DNA of 35,788 nucleotides from Chitinophagaceae bacterium. Lineage in GTDB: Bacteria; Bacteroidota; Bacteroidia; Chitinophagales; REEL01. The DNA lies in the NCBI GenBank assembly GCA_007695095.1, contig REEL01000173.1, forward strand, positions 1 through 35,788, given 5' to 3'. The position numbers and the translations under genes were made by a program. This document shows positions 27,419-35,263 of this stretch, one piece after another. Numbering within the stretch: the first letter of the stretch is position 1; every line of letters begins with the position of its first letter. The notes under the pieces are model-generated. The model worked only from the letters and a program-made list of their open reading frames with translations. It was not told the DNA's origin and ran no database searches.

Positions 27419-28201
27419 ATGTCTGTAAAAATTAGATTACAGCGACACGGTAGAAAGAAGAGGCCCTTCTATTTTATAGTAATAGCCGATTCCCGTGCAC
27501 CAAGAGACGGAAAATTTATTGAGAAAATAGGAACGTATGATCCTACCACTGTACCAGCAACAATTGAGTTGAACGGTGACAGTGCGCTAAATTGGCTAGA
27601 AAAAGGCGCTCAGCCTACACACACAGCGAGAGCAATTTTATCGTACCGGGGTGTTATGTACAGAAAGCACTTAGCACGCGGAATTCGTAAAAATGCGCTT
27701 ACTCAGGAAGAAGCAGATAAATTATTTGAAAAATGGATTGAACAGAAAGATTCAAAAATCAATAATAAAATTGAGACGCTTCAGGAAACCATGAATAAGG
27801 AAAGACAGCAAAGAGAAGAAGCGGAAGAAAAAAAGCGTCTTGAAATCTTAGCTCAGCAACAACCACCTCAGGAAGAAGCAGCAGAAGAAGAAGTTGCAAC
27901 TGAAGAGCCTGCACAGGAAGAGGCTGCTCCGGAAGCTGCAACAGAAACTACTGAAGCACCTGCAAAAGAAGAAGCTACAGAAGAGCCTAAAGCTGAAGAG
28001 CCTAAGGCAGAAGAAGCTAAAACTGAAGAGCCTAAGGCAGAGGAAGCTAAAGCTGAAGAAGCTCCTGTTGAGGAAAAGAAAGAGGAGAAAAAATCAGAGG
28101 AAGCACCGGCTGAAGAGAAGAAAGAGGAAAAAACTGAAGAGCCTAAAGCTGAGGAAACTCCTGCTGAAGAAAAGAAAGAAGAGAAAAAAGAAGATAAGTA
28201 G
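27419..28201 (+). CDS. rpsP: 30S ribosomal protein S16 with long acidic tail
   Basis: 260 residues. The first 80 or so are a standard S16 ([30 protein letters not shown]), followed by an extension to about 130 with a helical linker. The final 120 residues are low-complexity Glu/Ala/Lys/Pro, built from repeats such as EEPKAEE and PAEEKKEEK. Long S16 tails are known in Bacteroidota, but this one exceeds the ribosomal domain in length. It leads the rpsP-rimM-trmD-rplS operon, whose products assemble the 30S subunit and modify tRNA. Confidence 0.95.
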   Translation: MSVKIRLQRHGRKKRPFYFIVIADSRAPRDGKFIEKIGTYDPTTVPATIELNGDSALNWLEKGAQPTHTARAILSYRGVMYRKHLARGIRKNALTQEEADKLFEKWIEQKDSKINNKIETLQETMNKERQQREEAEEKKRLEILAQQQPPQEEAAEEEVATEEPAQEEAAPEAATETTEAPAKEEATEEPKAEEPKAEEAKTEEPKAEEAKAEEAPVEEKKEEKKSEEAPAEEKKEEKTEEPKAEETPAEEKKEEKKEDK

Positions 28202-28217
28202 TTTTAAATATAATCCT

Positions 28218-28757
28218 ATGGAAGCAGTAAATCATACCCCCATAGGTAAAATTACGAAAACGCACGGTTTAAAAGGTGAAGTTCGCATAAAGCTGAACTT
28301 CACCTTTTTATTTCCTGAAAACTATGCACCTGAAGTACTTTTTTTAGGTGACAATCACACCAAGCCTATCCCCTTTTTTGTAGAAAACTTCAATGCTGTC
28401 AAGGAAAATGAAGCGATCGTGAAATTTGAAGACATTTCTGACAAGGACGATGCCGAAAAATTAAAAAACTTGTATTTCTTTACTGATGAAGAAGAAAGCC
28501 GACTCTTTATAGTAGAAAATGAAGAAAGCAAACTGAGCTACCTGTCAGGATACCGTTTGCTGGATGAACAACAAAACATCATTGGTACCATAGATACTAT
28601 CAGAATTTTACCGGCTCATCCGGTTGCTGTCTTACACATTAAAAATGAAGAGGTTTTAATTCCCTTACACAATGACTTGATACTAGAGATTAGAAAAGAA
28701 TCAAAGGAAATTGTAATAAAAATTCCGGATGGTCTTTTATCCTTATATAATCTGTAA
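28218..28757 (+). CDS. rimM: Ribosome maturation factor RimM
   Basis: 179 residues from the ATG at 28218, 16 bases after the rpsP stop. An open frame reaches back into rpsP, but that part is a shadow of the S16 tail. The N-terminal barrel opens with HTPIGKITKTHGLKGEVRI, the diagnostic RimM start, and the C-terminal PRC-barrel contains the HPVAVLHIKNEEVLIP strand pair. RimM binds S19 and helps mature the 30S head. A 14-bp inverted repeat lies within codons 18-31 of this gene. It ends 3 bases before trmD. Confidence 0.95.
   Translation: MEAVNHTPIGKITKTHGLKGEVRIKLNFTFLFPENYAPEVLFLGDNHTKPIPFFVENFNAVKENEAIVKFEDISDKDDAEKLKNLYFFTDEEESRLFIVENEESKLSYLSGYRLLDEQQNIIGTIDTIRILPAHPVAVLHIKNEEVLIPLHNDLILEIRKESKEIVIKIPDGLLSLYNL
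28271..28310 (+). promoter_or_regulatory. 14-bp perfect inverted repeat inside rimM, terminator- or attenuator-like
   Basis: AAAAGGTGAAGTTC (28271-28284) pairs perfectly with 28295-28308 around a 10-nt loop and is followed by TATTT. It starts 53 bases after the rimM ATG. The strength and T-rich end resemble an intrinsic terminator, but it lies inside coding sequence, so it may act when translation of rimM stalls. Confidence 0.5.
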
Positions 28758-28760
28758 GAA

Positions 28761-29438
28761 ATGCATTTTGATATAATAACAGCCCAACCCGATTTACTTA
28801 GTGGACCTTTTTCTCACTCCATACTTAAACGGGCTATAGACAGAGGTTTGGCAAGTATAAAAATTCACAACCTGAGAGATTATGGTATTGGACCTCATAA
28901 TCAAATTGATGATTATCAATACGGAGGCGGGGCCGGAATGGTCATGATGATAGAACCCATAGCCGCGATTATTGAAAAACTGAAATCTGAGAGAAAGTAT
29001 GATGCCGTAATTTATATGACTCCTGACGGTGAAAGGCTAAATCAACAAAAAGCAAACCGCTTATCACTTTTAAAAAATATCATTATTTTGTGCGGGCATT
29101 ATAAAGGCATAGATGACCGGATTCGTGAATTATTTATAAGTGATGAAATATCTATCGGTGACTATGTTCTATCCGGCGGAGAACTGCCGGCAGCTGTATT
29201 AGTTGATTCAATCATCAGATTATTGCCGGGTGTATTAAATGATGAAACTTCTGCTCTTTTTGATTCTTTTCAGGATAATCTGCTGGCACCTCCTGTTTTT
29301 ACCCGTCCGGCAGAGTATAAAGGCTTAAAAGTTCCTGAAATATTGCTTTCCGGCCATGAAAAGAAAATCCAGGAATGGCGGCATCTGGAAGCGATAAAAA
29401 AAACAAAATCAAAAAGACCGGATTTACTTGATGAATAA
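28761..29438 (+). CDS. trmD: tRNA (guanine-N1-)-methyltransferase TrmD
   Basis: 225 residues, the usual TrmD length. It methylates G37 of tRNAs using SAM, preventing +1 frameshifts. It is a SPOUT protein. The SAM knot is seen in [29 protein letters not shown] and [26 protein letters not shown], and the substrate domain in LDEFSxx-type positions near the end ([11 protein letters not shown]). It follows rimM by 3 bases and is followed by the rplS promoter region. Confidence 0.96.
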   Translation: MHFDIITAQPDLLSGPFSHSILKRAIDRGLASIKIHNLRDYGIGPHNQIDDYQYGGGAGMVMMIEPIAAIIEKLKSERKYDAVIYMTPDGERLNQQKANRLSLLKNIIILCGHYKGIDDRIRELFISDEISIGDYVLSGGELPAAVLVDSIIRLLPGVLNDETSALFDSFQDNLLAPPVFTRPAEYKGLKVPEILLSGHEKKIQEWRHLEAIKKTKSKRPDLLDE

Positions 29439-29473
29439 TTCAAAATAAATATTCAAAATTCAAAAGAATAATT

Positions 29474-29481
29474 TATCTTTG
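29474..29481 (+). promoter_or_regulatory. TAnnTTTG promoter box for rplS
   Basis: TATCTTTG, full -7 consensus, 22 bases upstream of the rplS ATG and 35 bases after trmD. It suggests a second promoter within the operon. Confidence 0.6.
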
Positions 29482-29503
29482 CAAACTCTTAAAAGAATCA
29501 ATC

Positions 29504-29851
29504 ATGGATATAATAAAAACCTTAGAAAAGGAATTAATACAAGACAAGAAACTACCTGACTTCAAAGCAGGTGATAATATTACTGTCAATTATAAAATTG
29601 TAGAGGGTGATAAAGAGAGGCTTCAGCCTTTCCGTGGTGATGTTTTACAGAGAAAAGGATCCGGATTATCGGCAACTTTTACTGTTAGAAAAATATCCAG
29701 TGGTATTGGTGTTGAGCGTATTTTTCAATTACACAGCCCAAACATTGACAGCATTGAGATAAATAAGAAAGGTAGAGTAAGAAGAGCTAAAATTTTCTAT
29801 TTAAGAAATTTAAGAGGTAAAAAAGCTCGTATTCAGGAAAAAAGAAGATAA
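29504..29851 (+). CDS. rplS: 50S ribosomal protein L19
   Basis: 115 residues, standard length. The [34 protein letters not shown] segment and the C-terminal [21 protein letters not shown] are diagnostic. L19 sits at the 30S-50S interface. The operon position after trmD is the classic rpsP-rimM-trmD-rplS order. It has its own promoter box and is followed by a strong terminator. Confidence 0.97.
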   Translation: MDIIKTLEKELIQDKKLPDFKAGDNITVNYKIVEGDKERLQPFRGDVLQRKGSGLSATFTVRKISSGIGVERIFQLHSPNIDSIEINKKGRVRRAKIFYLRNLRGKKARIQEKRR

Positions 29852-29909
29852 GCACTTCAGTATTTATCATTACATTACTGATACTTCATCTGCTTTAACA
29901 GATATATTT

Positions 29910-29941
29910 AGCCGGATTTTAAATAATCCGGCTTTTTTTTT
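29910..29941 (+). terminator. Intrinsic terminator of the rpsP-rplS operon
   Basis: AGCCGGATT (29910-29918) pairs perfectly with AATCCGGCT (29925-29933) around a 6-nt loop, followed by eight Ts. A strong terminator 58 bases after rplS. Confidence 0.92.
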
Positions 29942-30153
29942 GATAAATTTTTCCAAATTAAATTGATATGCAATTCTTTTATCACATAATAGATATATTA
30001 AAGATTTTCACAACCAATTCATTATAAAATAGCTGCTTCAAATCATTATACTCTTACAATCCTTTTACTGATGTGCTGTAAAGCTTGTGAAAAATGCTTA
30101 ACAATTTATTAACTTAGTGCAGTTTAAAATCTTAATTAAATTAAAATCTAAAA
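29942..30153. other. Upstream region of the esterase gene
   Basis: 212 AT-rich bases after the operon terminator. The only notable element is TTAACAATTTATTAAC at 30098-30113, which nearly repeats at 35675-35690 upstream of the last gene. No standard promoter box was found. Confidence 0.4.
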
Positions 30154-31374
30154 ATGAAACAAATAGCAAGCTTTTTCTTTGCAATGACTGTGTTTTTAAG
30201 CCCTTCATTTGCTGACTGTAGCGGCAACAGATACGCTGCGGAAATCTTCTCTGATGTTAATGTTACAACAGACATAGAGTATGGATACAACCCAAATTCA
30301 GAAACGACCCTGCGACTTGATTTTTATGAAGGCATGGGAGATACTGAAACCAACAGACCGTTAATCATAATGATACACGGCGGAACCTTTATTACCGGCT
30401 CCAAAAGTGCAGCTGACATGGTTTATATGTGTGAAAACTTTGCAAAAAGAGGCTATGCTGCAGCTTCTATTAACTACAGTCTTGGAATTTCCGGAATTTC
30501 TGAAACCGATTTATTTGTGGCCGTTGTAAAAGCTGTTCATGATGCTAAAGCAGCTATCCGCTTTTTCCGAAAAGAGGCTGCAGAAAATGCAAATCCTTTT
30601 GGAATAAATCCTGATAAAATTTTTATTGGCGGATATTCTGCCGGCGCTATTACTGCCGTGCAAGTAGCTTACTTAAAAGATGACAGCAGTCCAATCAGCT
30701 CAAATTTACAAACAGCTTTAGATAATCAAGGTGGAACTTTGGAAGGTGAGTCCGGAAATGCAGGTTATTCAAGTAGTGTTGCCGGTGTTTTTAACATCTC
30801 AGGCGGAATACATAAATTAGACTGGATGGAAGTTGGCGATGTACCAATTGTGAGTGTACACGGAGACAGCGACAATACCGTTCCTTACGGATTTGGAGAT
30901 GTGGGTGTAGGCGGCATTAACCTCACTACCCTTCATGGTGGCTTTGACATCAATGAGCACGCCCCAACATTAGACATTCGCTCAGCTTTATATACTTATG
31001 GAGGCGGCGGACACGAAGCTCCGATTATAGCAGATAGTCTTAATACTACCTTTACTTTTGGTGCAGACTTTTTATATGATGAGGTTTGTGTAGGTACTTC
31101 TGTTGAAAACTTTATCCATTCTAGTACTTCAAACATTACAGTATATCCAAATCCATCTAATGGTACATTTAATCTGAATTTTATAAATACTCAGGAGTCT
31201 AAAACCTATGAGTTGTCTCTTTATAACCTGGAAGGTCGCTTGCTCGAAAACAAGCAAATAAATGCAACAGATAACACAAAACTTGATTTCAGCAACTACA
31301 ATAACGGATTATACTTATTACAGTTAACCGATGCTGACGGAAGTACTATTACTAAGAAATTACAAATACAATAA
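30154..31374 (+). CDS. Secreted alpha/beta-hydrolase esterase with T9SS sorting domain
   Basis: 406 residues. A signal peptide covers about 1-20. The hydrolase body carries the oxyanion HGG (in MIHGGTFITG), the nucleophile elbow GGYSAG with Ser162, Asp238 or Asp240 in VHGDSDN, and His287 in GGGGHEAP, which together make a full catalytic triad of the carboxylesterase type. Residues about 325-406 are a type A T9SS C-terminal domain (ITVYPNPSNGTFNLNF to KKLQIQ), which is cleaved on export through the outer membrane. The protein therefore should work at the cell surface or outside, probably on acyl esters. A terminator follows. Confidence 0.88.
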   Translation: MKQIASFFFAMTVFLSPSFADCSGNRYAAEIFSDVNVTTDIEYGYNPNSETTLRLDFYEGMGDTETNRPLIIMIHGGTFITGSKSAADMVYMCENFAKRGYAAASINYSLGISGISETDLFVAVVKAVHDAKAAIRFFRKEAAENANPFGINPDKIFIGGYSAGAITAVQVAYLKDDSSPISSNLQTALDNQGGTLEGESGNAGYSSSVAGVFNISGGIHKLDWMEVGDVPIVSVHGDSDNTVPYGFGDVGVGGINLTTLHGGFDINEHAPTLDIRSALYTYGGGGHEAPIIADSLNTTFTFGADFLYDEVCVGTSVENFIHSSTSNITVYPNPSNGTFNLNFINTQESKTYELSLYNLEGRLLENKQINATDNTKLDFSNYNNGLYLLQLTDADGSTITKKLQIQ

Positions 31375-31408
31375 ATTTTACGACAGAAAATGTCGCAAAA
31401 ACATTATT

Positions 31409-31446
31409 AAAAACAGGCTGTCTTACGTAAAGATGGCCTGTTTTTC
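31409..31446 (+). terminator. Intrinsic terminator after the esterase gene
   Basis: AAAAACAGGC (31409-31418) pairs with GCCTGTTTTT (31436-31445), with an extra inner TCTT/AAGA stem. A smaller hairpin (CGACA/TGTCG, 31381-31395) sits just after the stop codon. Confidence 0.8.
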
Positions 31447-31488
31447 GTTTATGCTATTATAAGTTGATTAGCTTTACCCTTTGAAAAA

Positions 31489-32985
31489 TTGGCTATTTTT
31501 AAAAACAATCTGTTAAAAGTGACGAATCTCAGGTATGATATAATTATAGTAGGAGCCGGTTTTGCCGGAATTGGTATGGCTATTTCACTTTTAAAAAATG
31601 GCATCACGAATTTTGCGATACTTGAAAAAGAAGATGAAATTGGAGGCACCTGGTATGTAAATACTTATCCCGGATGTGCCTGTGATGTTGAGTCTCATTT
31701 ATACTCATATTCTTTTGAACCAAAAACTGACTGGACAAAGACATTTCCCGATCAAAAAGAGATATTGGAATACCTGAAGCATTGTGTAGAAAAGTATAAT
31801 CTTCGGGAAAAAATTCAAACGAATACCATAGTTACCGAAGCTTTATATGAAGAAACAAATGCAGAGTGGCAAATCAGGACAAATACGGATGCACTTTTTT
31901 CCTCAAAAATCTTTATCCCGGGAACGGGTGGATTAAGCAAAGCTGCTTATCCGGATATCAAAGGAATGCACACATTTCAGGGTGTCAGTTTTCATACTCA
32001 AAAATGGAATCATGATTATTCATTAAAAGGAAAAGATGTAGTTATAGTCGGCACAGGAGCCTCAGCCATTCAAATAGTGCCTGAAATAGTAAGGGAAGTA
32101 AAACAACTTTATATCATACAAAGAACTCCTCCATGGATATTACCCAAAAAAGATAAAAACTTTTCAAACTTCAAAAAAAACATTTTTAGAAAAGTGCCAT
32201 TTTTTAGATACCTCTACAGAGAACGTTTATATTGGTTACATGAGATAGTTGCCTTTGGTTTTGTCAAAAAACCAATAATTCTAAAATGGGCTTCATTTAT
32301 ATCCAAAAGATTTATTAAAAAAAGTGTAAAAGACCTTGATTTACAGAAAAAGTTAATTCCGGATTATACGATGGGGTGCAAAAGAATTTTACTTTCCAAC
32401 GACTACTACAAAAGCCTGAATGCCGAAAATGTAAAACTGATAGCAGAGCCTGTGACTGAGATAAATGAAACATCTGTAATCACTGATTCGGGTAAAAATA
32501 TAAAAGCAGATGCAATTATTTATGCCAGCGGATTCAATGTTACGGAATACTTATCGGACATTAAAATTAGAGGGAAAGCCGGGTTGCTGCTGAGTGATTT
32601 ATGGCAGGGATCGGGTACGGCATATTTAGGTACAGCTGTCCATGGTTTCCCAAATATGTTTATGCTCACGGGTCCGAATACGGGCTTAGGTCACAATTCT
32701 ATCATTCACATCATAGAATCACAAGTCAATTACATTTTGCAGGGAGTAAAAAAGATTCTCTCAAAACAATATGCAGCATTAGAAATTAAAGAGGAAGTGC
32801 AAAATAACTACAATCAGAAACTGCAGAAAAAAATGAAAAAAACGGTATGGCAAACCGGCGGCTGCATCAGTTGGTATCAGGACGATCGGGGCAACAACCC
32901 GACCTTATGGCCCGGATATACGGTAACATTCCGGAAAAAAACGGCTAAATTTAAAGAGGATGAGTGGTTGAAAGAGAAAATATAA
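31489..32985 (+). CDS. Flavin-containing / Baeyer-Villiger-type monooxygenase
   Basis: 498 residues from a TTG at 31489; there is no usable ATG, and the alternative is a GTG at 31519. The FAD Rossmann motif GAGFAG lies at 22-27, followed by EDEIGGTWYVNTYPGCACDVESHLY, and the NADPH motif GTGASA at 188-193. The Baeyer-Villiger fingerprint FxGxxxHxxxW is present as Phe163, Gly165, His169 and Trp173, but the last position is Asn rather than Pro or Asp. It should use NADPH and O2 to oxygenate ketones or related substrates. It stands alone, after the esterase terminator and before a repeat-rich region, so its substrate is unknown. Confidence 0.9.
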   Translation: MAIFKNNLLKVTNLRYDIIIVGAGFAGIGMAISLLKNGITNFAILEKEDEIGGTWYVNTYPGCACDVESHLYSYSFEPKTDWTKTFPDQKEILEYLKHCVEKYNLREKIQTNTIVTEALYEETNAEWQIRTNTDALFSSKIFIPGTGGLSKAAYPDIKGMHTFQGVSFHTQKWNHDYSLKGKDVVIVGTGASAIQIVPEIVREVKQLYIIQRTPPWILPKKDKNFSNFKKNIFRKVPFFRYLYRERLYWLHEIVAFGFVKKPIILKWASFISKRFIKKSVKDLDLQKKLIPDYTMGCKRILLSNDYYKSLNAENVKLIAEPVTEINETSVITDSGKNIKADAIIYASGFNVTEYLSDIKIRGKAGLLLSDLWQGSGTAYLGTAVHGFPNMFMLTGPNTGLGHNSIIHIIESQVNYILQGVKKILSKQYAALEIKEEVQNNYNQKLQKKMKKTVWQTGGCISWYQDDRGNNPTLWPGYTVTFRKKTAKFKEDEWLKEKI

Positions 32986-33051
32986 TTTCATCATTTAAGT
33001 CGTAATTGTTTTAAAATTTAAGCTAATTCGGATTTGTAACCCAAAATTTTG

Positions 33052-33218
33052 GTAGAATTCTACACTATTACAAATGATCTGATAATGGTTAAAATTGAAT
33101 TTGATTTTGCTGATATGACTGTAATTTGTTCGTTTTGGTGGTAGGTGTTGAATGTTGTAGTGTATTTTGTGAATGTAGAGACGTTGCATGCAACGTCTCT
33201 ACACCGCAACGTCTCTAC
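33052..33218 (+). repeat. MITE-like dispersed repeat, copy A
   Basis: 167 bp. It begins GTAGAATTCTAC and ends in a perfect 30-nt palindrome (33174-33203, half-site GTAGAGACGTTGCA) followed by a further half-site ending CTCTAC at 33206-33218. A second copy lies at 35264-35434 in the same orientation, with roughly 80% identity by eye across the full length. The ends GTAGA and TCTAC form short inverted repeats. No coding capacity is evident. Confidence 0.75.
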
Positions 33219-33439
33219 TGCTAAACGACAGGGTCACGAAAATGTACAGTTTTTTGTATTGTTCTAATTCTGCGTAAATTAAATTAGCTAAATAAAAATT
33301 TTCAGCATTTTATATTATTTTCCTTATAGTAAATTTAATTTTTTTACCCTCTGGTAATTTGTGAAATGTTTTTTTTATGTATTTTATTACGTTCTATGTT
33401 TAGTTTTTTTTAAAATTCAAACCGGTTTGGCAATAGATA

Positions 33440-33469
33440 TTGGTTGATGATTAAATTTTATTAATTTTG
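33440..33469 (+). promoter_or_regulatory. Full Bacteroidota promoter for the DUF433/DUF5615 pair
   Basis: TTG at 33440-33442, a 19-base spacer, then TAATTTTG at 33462-33469, 16 bases before the ATG at 33486. Both boxes and the spacing fit the -33/-7 consensus. Confidence 0.6.
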
Positions 33470-33485
33470 TTTAAAGCATTTTAGC

Positions 33486-33710
33486 ATGATCGATTATAAG
33501 TCAATAATAAAACGAAACCCAAATAAAAGATTTGGGAAGCCATGTGTACGTAATACGAGAATCACTGTATTTGATGTGCTTGGATGGTTAGCGGCAGGAA
33601 TGACGCATGAAGAGATTATTATAGATTTCCCGGAACTTACTGTTGATGATATTAGAGCCTGTCTGGCCTACGCAGCTGACAGAGAGCATAAACTAAAACA
33701 TGCTTCATGA
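33486..33710 (+). CDS. DUF433 antitoxin-like protein
   Basis: 74 residues. The signature GKPCVRNTRITVFDVLGWLAAG is the DUF433 core, with the usual Gly in RGTRI replaced by Asn. The C-terminal helices with FPELTVDDIRACLAYAADRE complete the family fold. DUF433 is a small winged or helix-turn-helix-like domain found as the antitoxin partner of DUF5615 PIN-like proteins. The stop overlaps the downstream start by four bases (ATGA at 33707), showing tight coupling. It likely represses its own operon and neutralises the partner. Confidence 0.9.
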   Translation: MIDYKSIIKRNPNKRFGKPCVRNTRITVFDVLGWLAAGMTHEEIIIDFPELTVDDIRACLAYAADREHKLKHAS

Positions 33711-34048
33711 AATTTCTGTTTGATCAAAACATTTCATTTCGCATAGTAAAAAAAATAATTGACCATTTCCCTAAGTGTAAGCATGTCTCTGAATGCGGAT
33801 TAATGGATTCTGAAGATTCTGATATTTGGAATTATGCTAAATCAAATTATTACTCAATCGTCACTTTTGATTCTGATTTTTATGATATCAGTTTAATTAA
33901 TGGACATCCTCCAAAAATTGTTTGGATTCGTGCCCGAAATCTGACAACAGAAGAAATAGCCAAACTTTTGATTCTAAATAAAAATGTTATTGACAAATTT
34001 TTACATGATGAAGACTACAAAGAATTGTCATGTATAGAAATTGAATAA
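33707..34048 (+). CDS. DUF5615 PIN-like toxin
   Basis: 113 residues with the acidic positions of a PIN-type nuclease: Asp6 in LFDQN, Asp39 in EDSDIWNYA, and Asp55/Asp57 in TFDSDF. The middle reads FPKCKHVSECGLMDSEDSDI and matches the Mut7-C/DUF5615 family. It pairs with the overlapping DUF433 gene, the standard VapBC-like layout. It is predicted to be an RNA-cleaving toxin restrained by the antitoxin; activity is not proven for most family members. It lies between two repeat elements, in keeping with a mobile accessory gene pair. Confidence 0.88.
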   Translation: MKFLFDQNISFRIVKKIIDHFPKCKHVSECGLMDSEDSDIWNYAKSNYYSIVTFDSDFYDISLINGHPPKIVWIRARNLTTEEIAKLLILNKNVIDKFLHDEDYKELSCIEIE

Positions 34049-34348
34049 ACCATCACTACCACCTTTCGTCATAGTCTTCATTCTACTCCTCTCAGTTGGG
34101 CTTATGCTTGAATAATTTTGAAATTAATTTGTTCCATTTTGTATTCTTGAGTTAACAACATAAGCTTCATTTCAATACTGAAAAAAGTTTCATAACCTGA
34201 TGATTAGAATATTTCAAGTTTTCCAGGAATACTTTCAGACAGAGGATAGCCTTTAAATTCAAATTAAAGCCCACCAGACTTGGGTGGCAGCTACAATTAA
34301 TTTTTTATTACTTCATTCAAAAAAAACAAACTCGATTTCGAATTCGCA
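34049..34348. other. Intergenic region, nothing recognised
   Basis: About 300 AT-rich bases between the DUF5615 gene and the first REP-like element. A small hairpin (CCACC/GGTGG, about 34274-34290) is the only structure noticed. Confidence 0.4.
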
Positions 34349-34440
34349 CCAATCCCGAAGGGATTAAAATAACCCCGTATGAAATGCGGGGCTAATACCC
34401 ATCAGTCCACCACAACCCGTGGAGCGGGTTGAACTTAAAG
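34349..34440 (+). repeat. REP-like three-hairpin element, copy 1
   Basis: Hairpin 1 is AATCCC-GAA-GGGATT (34351-34365). Hairpin 2 has an 8-bp stem with a GAA loop (34373-34391, one G-T pair). Hairpin 3 is CAACCCG-TGGAG-CGGGTTG (34413-34431). The element overlaps the transposase stop codon at 34435-34437. It is nearly identical in its second half to copy 3. Confidence 0.85.
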
Positions 34441-34881
34441 TAAATATTCCTCTTTGTATTCAACTCCATGTTCTTTCAGAAGCTCAATGAAATCAGATTT
34501 GAAAGAAACTTTTTTGTGGTGTTCTTCCTGGTTTTTGATGTATTCAATCAACCTGTCTTTTTCACTATAAGAGTATGTAAAAGCACCATACCCCTCCTGC
34601 CAACCTCCAAAATTTGTAAACAATTGTTTTTCCTTAATATAATCACTGCTTGCCAATTTGATATCTTTCACCAGGTTGGACAATGAAACTGTAGGGTGAA
34701 TATGTGTTAAAATATGCAAGTGATCTTCTACTCCATTGATTCGATAAAGATGACAGTTTTTCTTTTCTAAAATCCCCCAAATGTACTTAAAAAGTTTAGG
34801 TCGGTTTTCTTTAAAAAGAACTCTTTCTCTGCTTTTAGTACTAAAGACAATTTGATAAAGAATTTGTGTGTATGTACTCAT
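34435..34881 (-). CDS. REP-associated (IS200-like, Y1/HUH) tyrosine transposase
   Basis: 148 residues. The HUH motif is His54-Leu55-His56 in EDHLHILTH, and the catalytic tyrosine is Tyr114 in IEYIKNQEEHH. The intermediate segment GGWQEGYGAFTYSYS is typical of Bacteroidota members of the IS200-like Y1_Tnp family. Such RAYTs are single-copy domesticated relatives of IS200/IS605 TnpA that act on REP hairpins rather than on their own ends. The gene is intact and is framed by REP-like elements: copy 1 overlaps its stop, and copy 2 starts 12-17 bases before its start in inverted orientation. Confidence 0.92.
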   Translation of the reverse strand: MSTYTQILYQIVFSTKSRERVLFKENRPKLFKYIWGILEKKNCHLYRINGVEDHLHILTHIHPTVSLSNLVKDIKLASSDYIKEKQLFTNFGGWQEGYGAFTYSYSEKDRLIEYIKNQEEHHKKVSFKSDFIELLKEHGVEYKEEYLL

Positions 34882-34892
34882 AATGTCACTTT

Positions 34893-34986
34893 TTATTCAA
34901 CCCCTCTCCGGGGGTTGGTGCTGTATGTATGTCACTGCCACCCGTTTCACAGGTGGTTTTTCACATTGAAGCCCTTCGGGCTTCCG
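34893..34986 (-). repeat. REP-like three-hairpin element, copy 2 (inverted, sequence-divergent)
   Basis: Read on the plus strand it carries hairpin CAACCCC/GGGGTTG (34898-34917), then an 8-bp stem with a TTC loop and one mismatch (34938-34956), then GAAGCCC-TTC-GGGCTTC (34968-34984). This is the same order and geometry as the reverse complement of copies 1 and 3 but with different stem bases. Confidence 0.75.
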
Positions 34987-35135
34987 CTCATTTTTTAATA
35001 GTTTGTTATGAAAAACAATTACATTAAATGCTAAATTATTATATAAATATACATATAAATTATTAATAGGCTTTATTTTATTCTGACTTTTCATTAAGCT
35101 AGTTTTATTAAAATCTGTTTAGCCGGGCATTACCA
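34987..35135. other. Spacer between REP-like copies 2 and 3
   Basis: 149 very AT-rich bases with no gene or hairpin of note. Confidence 0.4.
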
Positions 35136-35224
35136 AAACCGAAGGGATTGAAATAAACCCGCATGCAATGCGGGGCTAATACCCAACAGTGCAACACAAC
35201 CCGTGGAGCGGGTTGAACTTAAAA
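35136..35224 (+). repeat. REP-like three-hairpin element, copy 3
   Basis: Hairpin 2 is CCCGCAT-GCA-ATGCGGG (35158-35174), a perfect stem where copy 1 has a G-T pair. Hairpin 3 (35197-35215) is identical to copy 1. Hairpin 1 is decayed. The second half is nearly identical to copy 1. Confidence 0.85.
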
Positions 35225-35263
35225 AGCAATTTATTGACTTACTTGAAAATTTCCGAGAGCTTA

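Larger units (their letters stand above)
32986..33485. other. Repeat-bearing intergenic region before the toxin-antitoxin-like pair
   Basis: 500 AT-rich bases. It contains two abutting 12-nt palindromes (33041-33063), MITE-like copy A (33052-33218) with a perfect 30-nt palindrome, and a promoter for the following gene at 33440-33469. The stretch 33219-33430 is plain AT-rich DNA. Confidence 0.6.

Noticed and set aside
27894-28217. Open frame upstream of rimM giving a 108-residue Lys/Leu/Arg-rich extension
   Set aside because: It overlaps the S16 acidic tail in another frame and its odd composition is simply the frameshifted Glu/Ala/Lys repeat; rimM starts at the ATG at 28218, which begins the conserved RimM N-terminus.
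32995-33189. 64-residue minus-strand open frame whose translation resembles part of the frame over MITE copy B
   Set aside because: The similarity comes from the shared DNA repeat; there is no common start, stop or protein family, so coding is unlikely.
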